Assembly: GCF_017873815.1 (NCBI RefSeq)
Contig: NZ_JAGGKQ010000009.1
Location: 1 to 64,000 of the forward strand
Direction of reading: 5' to 3'
DNA: 64,000 nucleotides
DNA from: Halorubrum alkaliphilum
GTDB taxonomy: Archaea; Halobacteriota; Halobacteria; Halobacteriales; Haloferacaceae
Position 1 is the first letter of the stretch. Each line of letters begins with the position of its first letter. Positions 57,889-64,000 of the stretch are shown here, in pieces. Made by a program: the position numbers and the translations under genes. The notes beneath the pieces are model-generated. The model was not told where the DNA came from. It did not search any database and saw nothing but the letters and a program-made list of their open reading frames with translations.

Positions 57889-59718
57889 ATGGCACAAGCA
57901 GAACGCGAAGCGAAGGTGTACGTCAACGGAAGTCTCGTCGGGACCCACCCGGACCCGCACGGACTTGCCGACCAGATACGCGAAGCGCGCCGACGGGGCG
58001 ACGTGAGCGACATGGTGAACGTCTCGGTAAAGGAGCGAACCCAGGAGGTCATCGTCAACGCGGACGCTGGACGCGCACGACGGCCGCTCATCGTCGTCGA
58101 GAACGGCGAACCGCTCCTCGGTGACGAGGAGGTCGCCGCTCTCAACGACGGCGACGTCGAGTTCAATGACCTCGTCGATCGCGGCTACGTCGAATTCATC
58201 GACGCCGAGGAGGAGGAGGACATCCTTGTTGCCGTCGACGAGGAGGACGTGACCGAGGACCACACACACCTCGAGATCGATCCGCAGCTCGTCTTCGGTA
58301 TCGGTGCGGGGATGATTCCGTACCCCGAGCACAACGCGAGTCCCCGTATTACCATGGGCGCGGGGATGATGAAGCAGTCGCTCGGACTGCCGTCGGCTAA
58401 CTACCGGATCCGGCCGGACACGCGTCAACACCTGCTACACTACCCGCAGCTGGCGATGGTGAAAACGCAGACATCCGACCAGATCAGCTTCGACAAACGC
58501 CCGGCGGCACAGAACTTCGTCGTGGCCGTGATGAGCTACGAGGGGTTCAACATCGAGGACGCGCTGGTGATGAACCAGGGTTCCGTCGACCGCGCGCTCA
58601 CCCGATCGCACTTCTTCCGGACGTACGAGGGCGAGGAGCGTCGATATCCCGGCGGTCAGGAGGACCGCTTCGAGATCCCCGAACAGGACGTTCGGGGCGC
58701 GCGCGGCGAGGACGCGTACACCCATCTCGACGAGGACGGCCTCGTCAACCCCGAGACGAAGGTAGACGAGTCTTCGGTCCTGCTCGGCAAGACCAGCCCG
58801 CCGCGCTTCTTGGAGGAGCCGGACGACATGGGCGGTCTCTCCCCGCAGAAACGACGGGAGACATCGGTAACGATGCGTTCGGGCGAATCCGGCGTCGTCG
58901 ACACCGTGACGCTGATGGAGGGCGAGGACGGCTCGAAGCTGTCGAAGGTGAAGGTACGAGACCAGCGCGTTCCGGAACTGGGCGACAAGTTCGCGTCCCG
59001 ACACGGGCAGAAGGGCGTCGTCGGCCACCTCGCGCCACAGGAGGACATGCCGTTCACGGAGGAGGGGGTCGTCCCCGACCTCGTGATGAATCCGCACGCG
59101 TTGCCGTCTCGGATGACGGTCGGCCACGTGCTGGAGATGCTCGGCGGGAAGGTTGGCTCCCTGCGCGGATCGCGGGTCGACGGGACGCCGTTCCAGGGTG
59201 AAGACGAGGAGGAGCTCCGTGGCGGGTTAGAAGAGCACGGGTTCAAATCATCCGGCAAGGAGGTCATGTACTCCGGCGTCACCGGCGAGAAGATCGACGC
59301 GGAGATCTTCGTCGGGACGATCTTCTATCACAAGCTGTACCACATGGTGTCGAACAAGCTCCACGCTCGCTCGCGCGGGCCGGTACAGGTGCTCACGCGC
59401 CAGCCGACCGAGGGGCGCGCCCGCGAGGGTGGTCTCCGTGTCGGGGAGATGGAGCGCGACACGATCATCGGCCACGGCGCGTCGATGGTGCTCAACGAGC
59501 GGCTGCTGGAGTCCTCGGACGCCGAGACGGTTCACGTCTCCGCGGAGACCGGACTCGTCGCGGTCGAGGACCGCGAGCAGCGCCGCGTGTACGACCCGGT
59601 CACGGGTGACGAGGACGACATCCACGAGCTGGAAGTGAGCTACGCGTTCAAGCTGCTGCTCGACGAGATGATCGCTCTCGGCATCCGACCGAAACTCGAA
59701 CTGGAGGACGCGATTTAA
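57889..59718 (+). CDS. rpoB1: DNA-directed RNA polymerase subunit B'
   Basis: 609 residues from the ATG at 57889, one base after the B'' stop (the frame upstream to 57832 overlaps B'' and is not used). It carries the hybrid-binding and wall regions: [48 protein letters not shown], and [20 protein letters not shown] (the catalytic Lys/Gly loop). The end has the clamp-anchoring [21 protein letters not shown]' and B'' together form the B subunit. Confidence 0.97.
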   Translation: MAQAEREAKVYVNGSLVGTHPDPHGLADQIREARRRGDVSDMVNVSVKERTQEVIVNADAGRARRPLIVVENGEPLLGDEEVAALNDGDVEFNDLVDRGYVEFIDAEEEEDILVAVDEEDVTEDHTHLEIDPQLVFGIGAGMIPYPEHNASPRITMGAGMMKQSLGLPSANYRIRPDTRQHLLHYPQLAMVKTQTSDQISFDKRPAAQNFVVAVMSYEGFNIEDALVMNQGSVDRALTRSHFFRTYEGEERRYPGGQEDRFEIPEQDVRGARGEDAYTHLDEDGLVNPETKVDESSVLLGKTSPPRFLEEPDDMGGLSPQKRRETSVTMRSGESGVVDTVTLMEGEDGSKLSKVKVRDQRVPELGDKFASRHGQKGVVGHLAPQEDMPFTEEGVVPDLVMNPHALPSRMTVGHVLEMLGGKVGSLRGSRVDGTPFQGEDEEELRGGLEEHGFKSSGKEVMYSGVTGEKIDAEIFVGTIFYHKLYHMVSNKLHARSRGPVQVLTRQPTEGRAREGGLRVGEMERDTIIGHGASMVLNERLLESSDAETVHVSAETGLVAVEDREQRRVYDPVTGDEDDIHELEVSYAFKLLLDEMIALGIRPKLELEDAI

Positions 59719-62652
59719 ATGTCAATGCAAACACCGAAGGTGCTCGGCGGGATCGACTTCGGCCTCATGGACCCGGAGACGTACCGGGACATGTCGGCCA
59801 CGAAGGTGATCACGGCGGACACGTACGACGACGACGGCTACCCGATCGACATGGGGCTGATGGACCCGCGGCTCGGCGTCATCGACCCCGGTCTGGAGTG
59901 TCGAACCTGCGGCTCCCACTCCGGCTCCTGTAACGGCCACTTCGGCCACATCGAGCTGGCCGCACCCGTCATCCACGTCGGGTTCACGAAACTCATCCGT
60001 CGCCTCCTTCGCTCGACGTGTCGTGAGTGTGGGAAGCTCGCTCTGGACGAGGCCCAGCGCGACGAGTTCCGTGACCGACTGGAGCGAGCCGAGGAGCTCG
60101 GCGAGGACCCCCACGACGTGCTGAAGGCGGCGGTTCGGCAGGCCCGGAAGGCGTCGACGTGCCCGCACTGCGGCGAGCCGCAGGCGGACATCAAACACGA
60201 GAAGCCGACGACCTACTACGAGGTTCAGGACGTGCTCTCGGGCGACTACTCCGAGCACATCGCGGCCGCGATGCAGCCCGACGAGGAGGAAGACGACCCC
60301 GGAACCTCGCCGCAGGAGCTCGCCGAGAAGACGGATATTGCCCTCGACCGGATCAACGAGATCATGGCCGGGGAGTTCCGTCCGCGCAAAGAGGATCGTC
60401 GCGCCATCGAGACGGCGCTCGACATCGACCTCACCGAGGAGGACATGAACAAGCTGATGCCCTCGGACGTCCGTGACTGGTTCGAGGATATCCCGGACGA
60501 GGACCTCGAAGTGCTGGGCATCGATGCCGAACACTCCCGTCCCGAATGGATGATCCTGACGGTACTTCCGGTGCCGCCGGTCACGACACGACCGTCGATC
60601 ACGCTGGACAACGGTCAGCGGTCCGAGGACGACCTCACTCACAAGCTGGTCGACATCATCCGGATCAACCAGCGGTTCATGGAGAACCGTGAGGCGGGTG
60701 CGCCCCAGCTCATCATCGAGGACCTCTGGGAGCTGTTACAGTATCACGTCACCACCTTCGTCGACAACGAGATCAGCGGGACGCCCCCGGCGCGACACCG
60801 GTCCGGTCGCCCGCTCAAAACCCTCAGCCAGCGGCTGAAGGGGAAGGAGGGTCGCTTCCGCGGGTCGCTTTCGGGCAAGCGCGTCAACTTCTCCGCCCGG
60901 ACCGTCATCTCCCCCGACCCGACGCTCTCACTCAACGAGGTCGGCGTTCCCGACCGCGTCGCCAAGGAGATGACCCAGACGCTCAACGTCACCGAGCGCA
61001 ACGTCGACGATGCGCGCCAGTACGTCCGGAACGGGCCGGAGGCCCACCCGGGCGCGAACTACGTGCGCCGTCCCGACGGTCGCCGACTGAAGGTGACTGA
61101 AAAGAACTGCGAGGAGCTCTCGGAGAAAGTCGAGGCCGGCTGGGAAGTGAACCGGCACCTCGTCGACGGCGACATCGTGATCTTCAACCGACAGCCGTCG
61201 CTCCACCGGATGTCGATCATGGCGCACGAGGTCGTCGTGATGCCGTACAAGACGTTCCGGCTCAACACCGTCGTCTGTCCCCCGTACAACGCCGACTTCG
61301 ACGGCGACGAGATGAACATGCACGCGCTCCAGAACGAGGAGGCGCGCGCAGAGGCGCGCGTCCTCATGCGCGTTCAAGAGCAGATCCTGAGCCCCCGTTT
61401 CGGCGGGAACATCATCGGCGCGATTCAGGACCACATCTCCGGGACCTACCTGCTGACCCACTCGAACCCCGAGTTCACGGAGACACAGGCGCTCGACCTC
61501 CTGCGGGCGACCCGCGTCGACGAGCTGCCCGAGGCGGACGGGGTCGACGACGAAGGGCGCGAGTACTGGACCGGCCAGACGTTGTTCTCGGAGCTACTGC
61601 CGGACGATCTGTCGTTGGAGTTCACCTCTTCGACGGGGGACGCAGTGGTGATCGAGAACGGCCAGCTAATCGAGGGGACCATCGACGAGGACGCGGTCGG
61701 TGCGTTCGGCGGCGAAGTCGTCGACACCCTCACCAAGGAGTACGGCGAGACGCGTGCGCGCGTCTTCATCAATGAGATCGCGTCGCTGGCGATGCGCGCG
61801 ATCATGCACTTCGGGTTCTCGATCGGGATCGACGACGAGTCGATCCCGCCGGAGGCCGAACAGCAGGTCGACGAGGCGATCGGCTCGGCGTACGACCGCG
61901 TCAACGAGCTGATCGAGACGTATCGGGCCGGCGAGCTGGAGTCGCTGCCGGGCCGCAGCGTTGACGAGACGCTGGAGATGAAGATCATGCAGACGCTCGG
62001 GAAGGCCCGTGACTCCGCGGGTGAGATCGCCGACCAGCACTTCGGCGACGACAACCCGGCGGTCGTGATGGCTCGATCCGGCGCGCGTGGGTCGATGCTG
62101 AACCTGACCCAGATGGCCGGCTCCGTCGGCCAGCAGGCGGTTCGTGGCGAGCGCATCAACCGCGGCTACGAAGACCGGACGCTCGCCCACTACAAGCCGG
62201 ACGACCTCTCGGCGGAGGCACACGGCTTCGTAGAGAACTCCTATCGCGGCGGTCTCACCCCCGAGGAGTTCTTCTTCCACGCGATGGGCGGCCGCGAGGG
62301 GCTGGTCGATACGGCGGTCCGGACCTCCAAGTCCGGCTACCTCCAGCGCCGACTCATCAACGCGCTCTCCGAGCTCGAAGCACAGTACGACGGCACGGTC
62401 CGGGATACGTCCGGCCGCATCGTCCAGTTCGAATTCGGCGAGGACGGTACCTCGCCGATCAAGGTGTCCTCCGGTGAGGGTGACGGCATCGACGTCGACG
62501 GAATCGCCGACCGCGTCATGGGCGCGGAGTTCGACTCCGACGCGGAGAAGGAGCGGTTCCTCGGCGAGCGCTCGCGCCCGACGAACCTCTCGGAGCACTC
62601 GGGTCCGGGACTGAACAAGGCGGACGAGCTGGGGGTGGAATCCGATGACTGA
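59719..62652 (+). CDS. rpoA1: DNA-directed RNA polymerase subunit A'
   Basis: 977 residues. N-terminal zinc site [17 protein letters not shown] (about 59-75), second Cys cluster CRECG...CPHCGEPQ, clamp, and the active-site loop [12 protein letters not shown] (524-535) that binds the catalytic Mg. The bridge-helix region and funnel follow ([40 protein letters not shown]). It begins one base after the B' stop and overlaps the A'' gene by 8 bp. The longer than usual middle includes an acidic insertion near 190-260 ([14 protein letters not shown]). Confidence 0.97.
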   Translation: MSMQTPKVLGGIDFGLMDPETYRDMSATKVITADTYDDDGYPIDMGLMDPRLGVIDPGLECRTCGSHSGSCNGHFGHIELAAPVIHVGFTKLIRRLLRSTCRECGKLALDEAQRDEFRDRLERAEELGEDPHDVLKAAVRQARKASTCPHCGEPQADIKHEKPTTYYEVQDVLSGDYSEHIAAAMQPDEEEDDPGTSPQELAEKTDIALDRINEIMAGEFRPRKEDRRAIETALDIDLTEEDMNKLMPSDVRDWFEDIPDEDLEVLGIDAEHSRPEWMILTVLPVPPVTTRPSITLDNGQRSEDDLTHKLVDIIRINQRFMENREAGAPQLIIEDLWELLQYHVTTFVDNEISGTPPARHRSGRPLKTLSQRLKGKEGRFRGSLSGKRVNFSARTVISPDPTLSLNEVGVPDRVAKEMTQTLNVTERNVDDARQYVRNGPEAHPGANYVRRPDGRRLKVTEKNCEELSEKVEAGWEVNRHLVDGDIVIFNRQPSLHRMSIMAHEVVVMPYKTFRLNTVVCPPYNADFDGDEMNMHALQNEEARAEARVLMRVQEQILSPRFGGNIIGAIQDHISGTYLLTHSNPEFTETQALDLLRATRVDELPEADGVDDEGREYWTGQTLFSELLPDDLSLEFTSSTGDAVVIENGQLIEGTIDEDAVGAFGGEVVDTLTKEYGETRARVFINEIASLAMRAIMHFGFSIGIDDESIPPEAEQQVDEAIGSAYDRVNELIETYRAGELESLPGRSVDETLEMKIMQTLGKARDSAGEIADQHFGDDNPAVVMARSGARGSMLNLTQMAGSVGQQAVRGERINRGYEDRTLAHYKPDDLSAEAHGFVENSYRGGLTPEEFFFHAMGGREGLVDTAVRTSKSGYLQRRLINALSELEAQYDGTVRDTSGRIVQFEFGEDGTSPIKVSSGEGDGIDVDGIADRVMGAEFDSDAEKERFLGERSRPTNLSEHSGPGLNKADELGVESDD

Positions 62653-63859
62653 GTACGAACACGTTACCGACGACATGGAGGCCGTGGTGGAGTCGACGGA
62701 ACTCCCCTCCCGGCTGAAGACGGAAGTGTACGAGACGCTGGAGGCGAAAGCCGATGCTCACGGCGGAATCACGATCGAGCAGGCGACGGACATCGCGACC
62801 GGCGTCGAGAACCGATACATGGAGACCCGCGTCGACCCGCTAGAGCCCGTGGGGACGGTCTCGGCGCAGTCGATCGGTGAGCCGGGAACGCAGATGACGA
62901 TGAACACCTTCCACTACGCTGGTGTTGCAGAAATCGACGTCACGCAGGGGCTGCCACGACTCATCGAACTCGTGGACGCCCGGAAGACGCCCGACACGCC
63001 GATGATGACGGTTCACCTCGAGGGCGAGTACGCGACGGACCGCGAGAAGGCCCACGAGGTCGTCTGGTCGATCGAGTCGACGCGGATCCTCGCGTTGGGG
63101 GACGTCTCGACGAACGTCGCGGACATGCTCGTTCGGATCGACCTCAACGACGACACGCTGTTGGAGCGGTGGCCGACCCACTCCGACGCGACGGCGGTCG
63201 CCGAGATCATCGCGGAGACGATCGAGGACGCGCTCGGCGTCGACACGCGACAGGCGGGCACCGTCATCGAGTTCGGCCCAAACGAACCGAGCTACCGCGA
63301 GCTGCTCCAGCTCGTCGAGCGGCTCCGAGAGATCGTCTTCAAGGGGATCGAGGAAGTCGAACGCGTCGTCATTCGGAAGGAAGAGCTCGAGGAGGGCGAG
63401 GAGTTCGTCCTCTACACCGAGGGCTCTGCCTTCGGGGACGCCCTCGAGATCGAGGGCGTCGACGCCTCGCGCACGACGTGTAACAACATCCACGAGATCT
63501 ACCGCAACCTCGGTGTCGAGGCGGCCCGCGAGACGATCATCGACGAGACGAAGAACACGCTCGAAGAGCAGGGGCTCGACGACGTGAACGTCCGGCACCT
63601 CATGCTCGTGGCGGACATCATGACGAACAACGGTGAGATCGACTCGATCGGTCGACACGGCATCTCCGGCTCGAAGGACTCCGTGCTCGCCCGGGCGGCC
63701 TTCGAGGTGACGGTGAACCACCTGCTCGACGCCGCGGTTCACGGCGAGTACGACGAACTCGACGGCGTCATCGAGAACGTCATCGCCGGCAAGCCGATCT
63801 CGATCGGAACCGGCGACGTCGACCTCCGCATGGGGTCACGCGTCGTGAGCGACGACTGA
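62645..63859 (+). CDS. rpoA2: DNA-directed RNA polymerase subunit A''
   Basis: 404 residues. It continues the largest subunit with the trigger-loop and cleft regions: [50 protein letters not shown]; and ends [60 protein letters not shown]. It starts 8 bp inside A' (overlap) and its stop is shared with the next gene's ATG by one base. RpoH docks on it. Confidence 0.97.
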   Translation: MTEYEHVTDDMEAVVESTELPSRLKTEVYETLEAKADAHGGITIEQATDIATGVENRYMETRVDPLEPVGTVSAQSIGEPGTQMTMNTFHYAGVAEIDVTQGLPRLIELVDARKTPDTPMMTVHLEGEYATDREKAHEVVWSIESTRILALGDVSTNVADMLVRIDLNDDTLLERWPTHSDATAVAEIIAETIEDALGVDTRQAGTVIEFGPNEPSYRELLQLVERLREIVFKGIEEVERVVIRKEELEEGEEFVLYTEGSAFGDALEIEGVDASRTTCNNIHEIYRNLGVEAARETIIDETKNTLEEQGLDDVNVRHLMLVADIMTNNGEIDSIGRHGISGSKDSVLARAAFEVTVNHLLDAAVHGEYDELDGVIENVIAGKPISIGTGDVDLRMGSRVVSDD

Positions 63860-64000
63860 TGCGCGTTGAGCTCTCCGACCAAGCGCGGCAGTACATCGGT
63901 CGGTTCGACGAGCTCACCGGCGTCGCGCCGAAGGACTGTCTGGTCGAGGAGGACCGGCTCGTCTTCCTCGTGCCGGCCGGCGAGATGGCGGCCGCGATCG
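63859..64000 (+). CDS. nusA: NusA-like KH-domain transcription factor, partial (runs off the window)
   Basis: 47 residues are visible ([20 protein letters not shown], then VAPKDCLVEEDRLVFLVPAG), the start of the archaeal NusA family protein that follows rpoA2 in haloarchaeal and methanogen operons before the ribosomal protein S12 gene. The ATG overlaps the rpoA2 stop (TGATG). Identity rests on this short segment and position. Confidence 0.85.
   Translation, partial: MRVELSDQARQYIGRFDELTGVAPKDCLVEEDRLVFLVPAGEMAAAI

Overview
The window is chromosomal DNA from a haloarchaeon. Predicted proteins are strongly acidic, most of the DNA is GC-rich, and many genes have a TATA-like box about 25-30 bp upstream of the start codon, the pattern of leaderless haloarchaeal transcripts. 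The gene content is also archaeal: a split RNA polymerase (RpoH-B''-B'-A'-A''), RPA proteins with an RPA-associated protein, a doublet histone, archaeal SepF and an Azf-type glucose-6-phosphate dehydrogenase. Halorubrum or a close relative is my guess from general resemblance, not something I could test.

Layout. (1) 1-6.8 kb is a less GC-rich accessory block. A minus-strand chain with 4-bp overlaps encodes an MrfA-like DEAD/DUF1998 helicase, a SWIM zinc-finger protein, an unknown protein, a pRiA4b ORF3-like protein and a CcbP-like protein. A helix-hairpin-helix protein and an unknown protein run divergently. (2) 7-11.2 kb holds small membrane proteins, a VOC dioxygenase/esterase pair and a membrane-anchored unknown. 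(3) 11.2-19.1 kb is the PrkA-PrkA-DUF444-SpoVR operon, with a 38-codon ORF between the two kinase genes. (4) 19.3-24.2 kb has a DUF1028 protein, a nuclease/phosphatase-fold protein, a membrane protein with five DUF1508 repeats and an amidohydrolase. (5) 24.2-28.4 kb is a thiamine-type ABC transporter. (6) 28.5-34.3 kb has a lipoprotein, hisA, an APC permease with a UspA protein, and hisB. (7) 34.4-34.9 kb is an IS200/IS605-like remnant. (8) 35-45.5 kb has rpap3-rpa3, membrane proteins, an apparently circularly permuted solute-binding protein with a PAP2 phosphatase, thiD, mutS and sepF. (9) 45.6-48.9 kb has azf, a DUF309 protein, a tRNA-like relic and a GIDE-like membrane protein. (10) 48.9-51.4 kb is a repeat-rich segment with a complete IS4/ISH8-type element flanked by a 10-bp target duplication, ending at tRNA-Arg. 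(11) 51.6-55.4 kb has a lipoprotein, a second RPA gene, a histone and a histone deacetylase. (12) 55.4-55.9 kb has an IS605-type end, tRNA debris and two tRNA-Asp genes. (13) 56-64 kb is the RNA polymerase operon, running into a nusA-like gene cut by the window edge.

Most promising for follow-up: the helicase/SWIM/pRiA4/CcbP cluster; T-arm-derived inverted repeats placed similarly downstream of both tRNA loci; a tRNA-like sequence without an anticodon arm just before a small gene; several short ORFs overlapping or abutting conserved genes (prkA, rpa, and others); the apparent circular permutation of a family-5 solute-binding protein; and a perfect 26-bp palindrome between two divergent promoters.
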